This document shows positions 1-7,306 of a stretch of 64,000 nucleotides of DNA, piece by piece. The stretch lies in the NCBI RefSeq assembly GCF_004022565.1, contig NZ_CP022987.1, forward strand, positions 2,170,001-2,234,000, read 5' to 3'. Made by a program: the position numbers and the translations under genes. Below the pieces are notes generated by a model. It saw nothing but the letters and a program-made list of their open reading frames with translations, was not told the origin of the DNA and did no database searches. Source of the stretch: Pollutimonas thiosulfatoxidans. Lineage in GTDB: Bacteria; Pseudomonadota; Gammaproteobacteria; Burkholderiales; Burkholderiaceae_B. Numbering within the stretch: the first letter of the stretch is position 1; every line of letters starts with the position of its first letter.

Positions 1-777
1 GCGATAGCCCGCTACGCTTAAAATCTGAGCCACACCGGAAAGCGACTCAATGGACTCTGGGTCGATATCAGCCGGTCCAAGCTGCGTCAGTACACCGAGC
101 TTGAGGTTAGCCGTGGCACCAGCGGAGCATGCCTCATTGGGCAGCAGTACGTGTCCTACAGTGATCGCCTCGTCAACCGATCGAGTGAACCAACCCAAGC
201 TGTCAAAGCTTTCACTGATTGATTTGACGCCGCTTAAGCTCACTGCCCCGCGGGATGCCTTGAACCCTACAACGCCGCAATATGCGGCCGGCCTGATTAT
301 CGATCCGCCCGTTTGGGTGCCAAGGGCAAAAGGCACCATGCCAGCGGCTACTGCTGCGGCCGAACCGCTTGAAGAGCCACCAGGTGTGTGCTCTGTATTC
401 CAGGGGTTGCGAGTAGGGCCAGGCTCTGCATAGGCCAGTTCAGCAGTAACCGTCTTGCCAATTGGGATAGCACCGGCATCACGCAGCATCGCCACACATG
501 CAGCATCGGCCTGCTTCAGCTCTGCCTGCTCATACGCGCGACAGCCATTTTTTGTCGGCATGCCGGCGACGTCAATAATATCTTTGACGCCAAAGAGCAG
601 ATCTTTCAGCGGAGGTGCCACGCCAGAAATCTGTCTGCCGGGCACATTTTCCACTTCGGCGGCCGTCCAAGCCCAGGCTTGGAGGTCGGGCTCCGCCGCC
701 TTGATGCCATGATTGAAACTGCGCAGGCGATCCGCCAGCAATGGTTTTGCTTGCACGAGTACGGGGCCCTTATCCAT
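1..777 (-). CDS. Amidase signature family hydrolase (3' part outside window)
   Basis: This is the N-terminal 259 residues of an amidase signature (GatA/AtzF-like) hydrolase that runs off the left edge. All three parts of the Ser-cisSer-Lys triad are visible: the lysine in GVKDIID, the glycine/serine loop TPGGSSSGSAAAV, and TQTGGSIIRPA with the nucleophile region. Such enzymes hydrolyse amides or ureido groups to a carboxylate and ammonia in the cytoplasm. The ATG at 777 is chosen because an AAGG lies about 11 nt upstream; an ATG at 795 is in frame but has no ribosome site. It is divergent from the isomerase/nitrilase operon starting at 962, so it probably belongs to the same nitrogen-compound pathway. 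The substrate cannot be read from the sequence. Confidence 0.85.
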   Translation of the reverse strand, partial: MDKGPVLVQAKPLLADRLRSFNHGIKAAEPDLQAWAWTAAEVENVPGRQISGVAPPLKDLLFGVKDIIDVAGMPTKNGCRAYEQAELKQADAACVAMLRDAGAIPIGKTVTAELAYAEPGPTRNPWNTEHTPGGSSSGSAAAVAAGMVPFALGTQTGGSIIRPAAYCGVVGFKASRGAVSLSGVKSISESFDSLGWFTRSVDEAITVGHVLLPNEACSAGATANLKLGVLTQLGPADIDPESIESLSGVAQILSVAGYR

Positions 778-961
778 CTGGGGAATACCTTCCATCCATA
801 AGCTTTGGATAGCTACTCTAACCCCGGATGCGCAAAGGCAAGATGAAATTCGGTCGCGGCCCGCTTTCCAAAAAGTCGTTTGCCTGCACCTCGCCGCTTC
901 GGCATGATGATGTCGTAACAAGGCACAACGTTTTGTACTGTGTGTAGGCACCGAGGTTTGT

Positions 962-2089
962 ATGCAGCAAATAGCTGATCAGTATGTAGTTCCCTGTGTG
1001 GTGATGCGAGGAGGCACTTCGAAGGGCCCATTCTTCCTGGAACACGACCTGCCCAAACCTGGTGTGCAGCGCGATCAACTGCTGCTCAGGCTGATGGGGG
1101 CATTGGAACCGCGTAGAGTCGATGGCATAGGCGGAATCGACTCATTGACGAACAAGATAGCCATCATCTCGCGCAGCGAGCGTGCCGATGCAGACGTCGA
1201 TTACCTGTTCGGCCAGATATGCGTACACAAGAACACCATAGACTACTCGGTCAACTGCGGAAACATGCTGGCAGCCGTCGGTCCATTTGCCATCGATACC
1301 GGCTTGGTACCTGCCACTGACTCTCAAACGCAGGTACGTATCTACAACGTCAACACTGAAAAAATAATCCATGCCAGCATCCGCACTTCGCAGGGACGCG
1401 CGCTTTATGAAGGCGATGCAGCGATCGACGGCGTCGCGGGAAATGCTGCGGCTGTGTGGCTGGACTTTAAGGCTGTGCAAGGTTCCAAAACAGGCAAACT
1501 TCTACCTACCGGGAAAGAGCGCGAGATCCTCAATGGCATTGAGGTAAGTTGCGTGGATGCGGCCGTACCCATGATTCTCGCGCGCGCATCGGACTTTGGC
1601 TTGAGCGGCTTTGAAAGCGCTGAGCAGATCAATGCCGATCAAGGCTTGTTGGACAGGGTCGAGCTGCTTCGGCAAGCGGGCGGCCGGGCCATGGGCTTGG
1701 GTGAGGTCGCCAAGTCCGAGATGCCGAAACTCACTCTGGTAGCACCGCCTCAAACTGCAGAGGGAAGCATTGCCGGCAGGTACTTCATGCCCTACACCTG
1801 CCACACCTCGTTTGCGGTAACCGGTGCGGTCTGCCTTGCTGCGGCGGCAGCAGTCGAGGGCACGGTGGTTCACGAGTTGGTCAAACAGCAACCAGCCAAC
1901 CCTGTTGTTTGCATTGAGCATCCATCGGGTAAGTTAAAGGTCGAGGCCACTGTGCAGACATCAAGCGATGGTAGCCAGGTTGTGACCTCGGCCAAACTGC
2001 TCAGAACCGCAAGGCGACTGATGGCAGGCGATGTATATGTACCTCTTGGATTTATGCAGGCTGAAACCGGCCTTGGAGAGACTGAATGA
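962..2089 (+). CDS. PrpF/GalD-family isomerase (DUF453, methylaconitate or oxalomesaconate isomerase-like)
   Basis: A 375-residue protein of the PrpF family, which folds like diaminopimelate epimerase and moves double bonds in unsaturated di- or tricarboxylates (2-methylaconitate in PrpF, 4-oxalomesaconate keto-enol in GalD). The N-terminal VMRGGTSKG motif and the YSVNCGNMLAAVGPFAI segment, which carries the catalytic cysteine/lysine region, are both present, and length is normal. A GAGG lies about 8 nt before the ATG. The gene overlaps the next one by 4 bp (ATGA), so it leads a co-translated operon with two nitrilase-family genes and a Bug receptor. There is no methylcitrate cycle gene nearby, so a role in ring-cleavage product catabolism is more likely than propionate use (inference). 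Confidence 0.85.
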   Translation: MQQIADQYVVPCVVMRGGTSKGPFFLEHDLPKPGVQRDQLLLRLMGALEPRRVDGIGGIDSLTNKIAIISRSERADADVDYLFGQICVHKNTIDYSVNCGNMLAAVGPFAIDTGLVPATDSQTQVRIYNVNTEKIIHASIRTSQGRALYEGDAAIDGVAGNAAAVWLDFKAVQGSKTGKLLPTGKEREILNGIEVSCVDAAVPMILARASDFGLSGFESAEQINADQGLLDRVELLRQAGGRAMGLGEVAKSEMPKLTLVAPPQTAEGSIAGRYFMPYTCHTSFAVTGAVCLAAAAAVEGTVVHELVKQQPANPVVCIEHPSGKLKVEATVQTSSDGSQVVTSAKLLRTARRLMAGDVYVPLGFMQAETGLGETE

Positions 2090-3075
2090 ATAGCACTAGC
2101 ACCCCGCCCCCGTATATTGCGGCTGTAGTTCAAGCCGCGCCTTGCGGGTTTGACACACCGGCCACCTTGAGAAAAGTAGCGATGTGGACAGCGTCCGCGC
2201 GTGATCAGAAGGCACAGCTCGTGGTGTTTCCTGAGGCGTTCGTGGGCTCGTATCCCTACGGCGTCGACTTTGGCACAAAGATAGGCCTGCGTACGCCGGA
2301 AGGTCGCGAGCTGTTCGCACGACTCCATCGTGCCGCCGTCGAAGTCCCTGGTCCGGAAGTGTCGGAACTGGGCGAGATCGCCAAAGAGAACAACTGCCAC
2401 CTGGTAATAGGTGTGGTCGAGCGTGCCGCAGGCACCTTGTATTCGAGCACCTTATTTTTCTCCCCGGAAGGCGTGTTGCTGGGTTGCCGCCGCAAGCTGA
2501 ACAGCGTGGGCGTGGAGCGCTATGTATGGGGACGCGGGGACGGTAGCGGCATTGTCGTGTTCCCCACGCCGCTGGGCGATATTGGCGCCATCATGGGCTG
2601 CGAGAACTACATGCCGCCGCTGCGGATGGCGATGTACTCGAAGAACATGAATCTGTATTGCGCACCCACCACCGATGACAGCGATGTTTGGCCATGCTCC
2701 ATGCGCACTGTCGCTATGGAAGGTAGAAGCTTCGTGCTGTCGGCATGCCAAGTGTTGCGGCGTTCGGACTTGCCCGATAGCTACCCGATAGTGAACGAAT
2801 CTCGCCCCGATGAACTTCTAATACGTGGCGGCAGTTGCATTGTCGACCCCCTGGGCGTGGTGCTGGCCGAACCTAAATACGAAGAAGAGTGCGTGCTGAC
2901 GGCAGAAATCGACATGGCCAAGGTGGCTCGCGGCAAGTATGACTTCGATGTGGTCGGACACTATGCCCGCGCGGATATTTTCCAACTGGAGGTCACCGAG
3001 AGCCCTCAGATTTCGGTCCGCCCGGTTACACAGCCCATGGAAGCTATCGGCAACGCCGCGACAAGGAGCAAATGA
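2086..3075 (+). CDS. Nitrilase-superfamily protein with displaced catalytic cysteine
   Basis: A 329-residue carbon-nitrogen hydrolase of the nitrilase branch. The catalytic glutamate (VVFPEAFVGSYPYG) and the lysine (RRKL) are present. At the nucleophile, where nitrilases have I-C-W-E-N-Y-M-P, this protein reads M-G-C-E-N-Y-M-P: residue 171, at the cysteine position, is Gly, and residue 172, normally Trp, is Cys. The usual His before Arg-Lys is also Arg. It is followed one base later by an intact paralog. It could be an inactive partner, a shifted-nucleophile enzyme or a decaying duplicate; the otherwise complete reading frame favours a retained function. It overlaps the PrpF-family gene by 4 bp. 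Confidence 0.85.
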   Translation: MNSTSTPPPYIAAVVQAAPCGFDTPATLRKVAMWTASARDQKAQLVVFPEAFVGSYPYGVDFGTKIGLRTPEGRELFARLHRAAVEVPGPEVSELGEIAKENNCHLVIGVVERAAGTLYSSTLFFSPEGVLLGCRRKLNSVGVERYVWGRGDGSGIVVFPTPLGDIGAIMGCENYMPPLRMAMYSKNMNLYCAPTTDDSDVWPCSMRTVAMEGRSFVLSACQVLRRSDLPDSYPIVNESRPDELLIRGGSCIVDPLGVVLAEPKYEEECVLTAEIDMAKVARGKYDFDVVGHYARADIFQLEVTESPQISVRPVTQPMEAIGNAATRSK

Positions 3076-3076
3076 G

Positions 3077-4018
3077 ATGCAACACACATCATTCAAAGCG
3101 TCGGTCATTCAGACGGCTTCCGTCGCCTTCGATCCATGGAAAACGATAGACCGCCTCAAGGAATATACCCACAGGGCTGCCAGCGAAGGCGCGAAGCTCG
3201 TGGTTTTTCCCGAAGCTTTCGTAGGCGGACATGCCAAGGGGCTGGGCTTCGGTTCCGTCATGGGCAGTTGCACCCCGGCGGGCCGCGAGGCCTTTCAGAT
3301 GTATTACGACGGCGCCATCGATGTGCCTGGCGAGGCGACTCACCGAATCGGACAGGCCGCGCTGGAGAATGACGTCTACCTGGTGACTGGCGCCATCGAG
3401 CGTGAGCTGGGCACACTTTTTTGTGTTGTCCTGTTCTTTGGCCCCGACGGCACCCTGCTTGGCAAGCATCGCAAGTTGATGCCCACCGGTACCGAACGCC
3501 TGGTATGGGGATTCGGCGACGGCTCCACGCTGCCTGTATTTGATACGCCGCTAGGCCGCATTGGCGCAGTCATCTGCTGGGAAAACTACATGCCCATGCT
3601 GCGCCTCACCATGTATTCGAAGGGTATCTCGCTGTATTGCGTACCCACAGCGGATCACCGCGAAACCTGGCTACCCACCATGCGCCACATCGCCCGGGAA
3701 GGCCGCTGCTATGTGCTTTCGGCCTGCCAGTATGGTCAGCGCTCGGACTTCCCCAAGGATTACCCGCTGGACGAGGAAGTACCCGGCGAGACCATTCTGG
3801 CGCGCGGAGGAAGCTGCATTATCGACCCGCTGGGCAATGTGTTAAGTGCCCCGGTGTTCGGCGAGGATCTGATCCATACCGCCCAAATAGACCTGGGCGC
3901 ACTGACGCGGGCGAAGTTCGATCTGGACGTGGCCGGCAATAGCGCCAGGCCAGACATATTCAATCTGCATGTGGACGAGAGGCCTCGTTCATTGGTCAAT
4001 TCAATTACAGCAGACTAA
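3077..4018 (+). CDS. Nitrilase-family hydrolase (intact catalytic triad)
   Basis: A 313-residue nitrilase. It carries the full Glu-Lys-Cys triad: VVFPEAFVGGHAKG, KHRKLMPTGTERLVWG, and AVICWENYMPMLR with Cys at residue 167. It would convert a nitrile to a carboxylic acid and ammonia. The ATG at 3077 is preferred over an upstream in-frame start inside the previous gene because AAGGAG sits just before it. It is a close paralog of the preceding gene (same length, same segment order), so the pair arose by tandem duplication or two acquisitions. With the amidase and deaminase nearby it suggests use of a nitrogen-containing compound, possibly cyano-substituted. Confidence 0.9.
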   Translation: MQHTSFKASVIQTASVAFDPWKTIDRLKEYTHRAASEGAKLVVFPEAFVGGHAKGLGFGSVMGSCTPAGREAFQMYYDGAIDVPGEATHRIGQAALENDVYLVTGAIERELGTLFCVVLFFGPDGTLLGKHRKLMPTGTERLVWGFGDGSTLPVFDTPLGRIGAVICWENYMPMLRLTMYSKGISLYCVPTADHRETWLPTMRHIAREGRCYVLSACQYGQRSDFPKDYPLDEEVPGETILARGGSCIIDPLGNVLSAPVFGEDLIHTAQIDLGALTRAKFDLDVAGNSARPDIFNLHVDERPRSLVNSITAD

Positions 4019-4033
4019 CAGGAGAACAACATA

Positions 4034-5032
4034 ATGATCCGACGCAGTTCCACCACCAATCTACGGCGCAAGCTTCTTGTTGCAGCCGCATCCGTGGCAT
4101 GCATGCTTGCCGCGCCGGCGAACGCTCAAAGCAGCGACTATCCAAAACAGCCCATCAAGATTATTGTGGGCTACCCACCAGGCGGCAGCGGCGACATCAC
4201 GGGCCGTATTGTTGCCGACATGCTTTCCAAGCAGTTGAACACCGCCGTCGTGGTCGAGAACGTTGGCGGTGCGGGTGGGAGCATAGGTGCGCAACGAGTT
4301 GTGTCGGCTCAACCTGATGGCTACACACTACTGGTCGGGGCCAACAATGAAATCGCCATCAATACCCTCACCAACCCCAGCCTGAAGTACGACGGCATCA
4401 ACGATCTTACTCACATCGGCTTGATCAATAGCCAGCCCTTGGTGCTGGTTGCCAATCCGAAGAGCAATATCAAGACCATTGACGACTTTGTACGTAAAGC
4501 CAAGGAAAGCCCAGAATCGCTTGCGTACGGAACATCCGGCATTGGCACCTCTTTTCATCTCGTAGGCGAACTGATCAATCACAGCGCCGATATTGCCATG
4601 CTGCACGTGCCCTACCGTGGCGCGGCTCCACTGACCACCGATTTGCTTGGCGGCCAGATAGAGCTTGGTATTGTTGTGCTGTCTTCGGCGTTGCCGCACA
4701 TTAAAGATGGGCGCCTGATCGCAGTTGGCACTACGGAACTGGAGCGCTCGGCAAGCACGCCAGATATCCCCGCTCTGGCCGAGCACGACTCATTAAAAGG
4801 GTTCAACATGGGCAACTGGTATACCTTTGCTGCACCCAAAGGGACGCCTGATGACGTCATTGCCAAGCTGCAAGCAGCGCTACGTGCGGGTTTGTCGGAT
4901 CCTGAAGTACGCAAACGCCTTGAGGATGCGGGCTCGCGCCCCTTCAACGGAACAGAAGACGTAAACGATTTCCTGGCGAAGGAATCAGCCAAGTTTAAGG
5001 AAATTGTGAGCTTCGCCGATTTGAAGAAGTAG
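4034..5032 (+). CDS. Bug/TctC-family extracytoplasmic solute receptor
   Basis: A 332-residue tripartite tricarboxylate transporter receptor of the Bug family. It starts with a Sec signal peptide ending near AAPANAQS, then the typical YPKQPIKIIVGYPPGGSGD motif and a second-domain HVPYRGAAPL segment. It binds a small organic acid or amide in the periplasm. AGGAG lies before the ATG and the gap to the nitrilase is only 15 bp, so it is the last gene of the operon. No TctA/TctB membrane genes are adjacent, so it is an orphan receptor that must use a permease encoded elsewhere, as is common in Alcaligenaceae. Confidence 0.92.
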   Translation: MIRRSSTTNLRRKLLVAAASVACMLAAPANAQSSDYPKQPIKIIVGYPPGGSGDITGRIVADMLSKQLNTAVVVENVGGAGGSIGAQRVVSAQPDGYTLLVGANNEIAINTLTNPSLKYDGINDLTHIGLINSQPLVLVANPKSNIKTIDDFVRKAKESPESLAYGTSGIGTSFHLVGELINHSADIAMLHVPYRGAAPLTTDLLGGQIELGIVVLSSALPHIKDGRLIAVGTTELERSASTPDIPALAEHDSLKGFNMGNWYTFAAPKGTPDDVIAKLQAALRAGLSDPEVRKRLEDAGSRPFNGTEDVNDFLAKESAKFKEIVSFADLKK

Positions 5033-5040
5033 CAGCAAAC

Positions 5041-5397
5041 TCAAACCGCGGCGCGGCTTCTCTTCCTGAACTGCGCCGCCTTGTGACGATTGCCGCACAA
5101 GGCCATGCTGCACCACCAGCGCTTACGCGCCTTCGTGCGATCGTAGAACCACAGTATGCAGTCCGGGTGCTCGCACTGCTTGATCAAAGTGAAATCCCCT
5201 TCCACCAATAGTTGCGCCACTGCCTCGGCCACCGCACCGAGCATGGATACAATGGCATCACCACGCGCCGTACGAGTCAACATCAGCTTTCCTTCGCTGT
5301 CGCATTGCAGTTGCGGAGCGCTAAGATAGGCATGCAGATACTCGTTCAAAGCGTCAACATCCCGGGCATCGCCCTGTTTGGGTTGAGCCGGCGGCAT
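5041..5397 (-). pseudogene. 5'-truncated CGNR zinc-finger (ABATE-type) regulator
   Basis: The reading frame encodes the C-terminal half of a CGNR family transcription regulator: CEHPDCILWFYD, then RKRWWCSMALCGNRHKAA, the four-cysteine zinc site and CGNR signature. Intact members are about 180-200 residues and begin with an ABATE domain; here only about 118 residues remain and the N-terminal domain is missing. The first codons read antisense through a fragment of a glyoxalase-family gene, so the native 5' end has been replaced at about 5385. It is probably non-functional, although a short protein from the ATG at 5397 or 5433 could still be made. Confidence 0.7.
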
Positions 5398-5515
5398 CGA
5401 TAACGGCTTGCCTGGGTTACGTGACACCGCCAAAGGTTATCCGCCGGGCTACTATGCAGCGTTCGTTCTTGACCCGGACGGCAACAATATCGAGGCGGTC
5501 TGTCGCAACGGATGA
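5387..5515 (+). pseudogene. C-terminal remnant of a VOC/glyoxalase-family protein
   Basis: In the frame ending at the TGA at 5513-5515, about 42 residues match the end of a VOC (vicinal oxygen chelate) protein: AGG, then DNGLPGLR, then GYYAAFVLDPDGNNIEAV, which contains the conserved metal-ligand glutamate. A stop lies directly upstream and no start codon is available. The fragment abuts the 5'-truncated CGNR gene on the other strand, which points to one deletion that removed the shared upstream region and both 5' ends of a divergent pair. Confidence 0.65.
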
Positions 5516-5554
5516 AAGCACCGCGTGATAACGCGATACCAAGGAGACAAGTCG

Positions 5555-6034
5555 ATGATCACTGAACAAGATCGCGTACATCTGCGACGCTGCGTCGAGC
5601 TGGCGGCAGCCGCACTGGATGCTGGCGACGAACCCTTTGGTTCGGTGTTGGTGTCCTCTAACGGCGAGGTTTTGTTTGAAGACCGCAACCGCGTTGCGGG
5701 CGGCGACCACACCCAGCATCCGGAATTTGCAATAGCAAAGTGGGCCGCGCACAACATGAGCCCTGAAGAACGATCGCGGGCAACGGTCTACACCTCTGGC
5801 GAACATTGTCCGATGTGTGCGGCCGCCCACGGTTGGGTCGGGCTGGGCAGAATCGTGTATGCCAGCTCGTCCGAACAACTAAGCGATTGGCTTTCAGCCT
5901 TGGGGGTACGCCCTGGGCAGGTGCGGGCCTTACCTATCGGCGAGGTTATTCGGGATACCGTCGTTGATGGGCCAGATGACGAACTTGCTGAGCAGGTTCG
6001 TTTGCTGCACATCAAGCTTCATGCGTCATCCTGA
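5555..6034 (+). CDS. Nucleoside/cytosine deaminase-like zinc hydrolase
   Basis: A 159-residue member of the cytidine deaminase-like superfamily (CMP/dCMP, guanine and tRNA adenosine deaminase type). The zinc site is complete: QHPEFA supplies the His and proton-shuttling Glu, and GEHCPMCAAA supplies two Cys. Start 5555 is chosen because AAGGAG precedes it; an in-frame codon at 5525 lacks one. It probably hydrolyses an amino group from a purine, pyrimidine or aminated heterocycle, releasing ammonia. Its position beside the nitrilase/amidase genes supports a heterocycle catabolic setting, but it is separated from them by the deletion scar. Confidence 0.82.
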   Translation: MITEQDRVHLRRCVELAAAALDAGDEPFGSVLVSSNGEVLFEDRNRVAGGDHTQHPEFAIAKWAAHNMSPEERSRATVYTSGEHCPMCAAAHGWVGLGRIVYASSSEQLSDWLSALGVRPGQVRALPIGEVIRDTVVDGPDDELAEQVRLLHIKLHASS

Positions 6035-6079
6035 CTGGCCTCAACATGGCGGGCGAAGCTGTTCAGTGAAGCCTCGATG

Positions 6080-7096
6080 TCAGTTTTTAATGGTAATGAC
6101 AACCTTCCCGAAATGGGAGCCGCTACGCAGCCATGCATAGGCGTCGGCCGCCTGCTCAAAACTGAACGCACGATCCATGATGGGTTTGATCTGATGAGCC
6201 GAGATAGCTTTATTCATCGCGGCAAACATGGCATGACTGCCAACGTAGACGCCATTCAGGCGTATAGCCCGCGAAATCAGCGGCAGAGGGTTGATGTCTC
6301 CGACCCCGGAGACCAGGCCGATCGTGGCAACGGTCCCGCCCACGCGCACAGCTTGCAAGGATTGCTCGAGTGTCCCGGCTCCGCCGACTTCGACCACCAG
6401 ATCAACACCGCGACCGTCGGTCAGACGCCTGACTTCTTGCGACCATTCTGGCGTGTCCCGATAGTTGATGGTGTGGCGGGCGCCCATCTGGCGCACACGC
6501 TCGAGTTTGTCGTTGCTGCTGGAAGTTTGAATGACCGTGGCGCCCATGGCCTGGGCGAACTGCAACGCGAATATCGAGACACCGCCCGTGCCTTGAAGCA
6601 GAACGGTTTGTCCGGCGTTGACCCTGCCGATATCCACCAGGGCCTGCCAAGCAGTAAGCGCGGCACATGGCAGCGTGGCGGCCTCTTCATAGCTCAGATG
6701 GTCGGCAAACTTCAGAGCAGCGCGCTCTGGCAACACTACATACTGCGACAGCATGCCATCCACCGACCCACCGAGCGATGACGATACTGCCGCTTCGGTG
6801 ATGTCGCCGGCTGTCCAGTCAGGGAAAAATGCGCCGACGACCCGGTCGCCGACCCGCAGCGACGTGACACCGGGACCGACTGCACTGATTTCGCCCGCGC
6901 CATCCGACACAGGAATGACATTGGCTTTGGTGCCCCTGCCATAACTGCCATCCGCGATCAGGAGGTCCCGGAAATTCAGAGATACAGCATGGACGCGTAT
7001 CAACACCTCGCCATGCCCGGGCTCGGGCTGGGCACGCTTGTCATTGAATGTAAGTGAGAGGCCGTTTTTAGCGGCGTGTAGTTCGTAAGCTTTCAT
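6080..7096 (-). CDS. MDR-family NAD(P)-dependent alcohol dehydrogenase / quinone oxidoreductase
   Basis: A 338-residue medium-chain dehydrogenase/reductase. The GroES-like N-terminal half runs to about residue 120 (HGEVLIRVHAVSLNFRDLL), followed by a Rossmann fold with VLLQGTGGVSIFALQFA. No structural-zinc cysteine cluster is seen, so it resembles zinc-independent quinone/enoyl reductases. The ATG at 7096 is preferred over upstream codons because GGGAG lies about 10 nt before it. It faces the deaminase gene tail to tail. The substrate is unknown; it may be unrelated to the upstream cluster. Confidence 0.85.
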   Translation of the reverse strand: MKAYELHAAKNGLSLTFNDKRAQPEPGHGEVLIRVHAVSLNFRDLLIADGSYGRGTKANVIPVSDGAGEISAVGPGVTSLRVGDRVVGAFFPDWTAGDITEAAVSSSLGGSVDGMLSQYVVLPERAALKFADHLSYEEAATLPCAALTAWQALVDIGRVNAGQTVLLQGTGGVSIFALQFAQAMGATVIQTSSSNDKLERVRQMGARHTINYRDTPEWSQEVRRLTDGRGVDLVVEVGGAGTLEQSLQAVRVGGTVATIGLVSGVGDINPLPLISRAIRLNGVYVGSHAMFAAMNKAISAHQIKPIMDRAFSFEQAADAYAWLRSGSHFGKVVITIKN

Positions 7097-7306
7097 GGTC
7101 GGAGCTCCCAATGTATTGATGGATGAGGTATGCACTCATGATACCGGGTGCGGTTGCCTACCTCAGTCATGTGGTCGGTGCTCGCACCGCAGGCCCTGAA
7201 ATTTTTTCTTGTGCGAGATAAATCACGCGATTACACTGCCTTACCCTGTGTAAGCAAACTTATCCTTGCTTGCTTGGGACCCAAAAAACCAAACAGGCGT
7301 GGCCCC

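Noticed and set aside
50..907. Plus-strand open frames opposite the amidase
   Set aside because: They are antisense to a clear amidase frame and show no domain or ribosome site.
7148..7306. Longer start for the TpsA exoprotein
   Set aside because: It begins at a GTG without a ribosome site and would place about 50 residues before the signal peptide.
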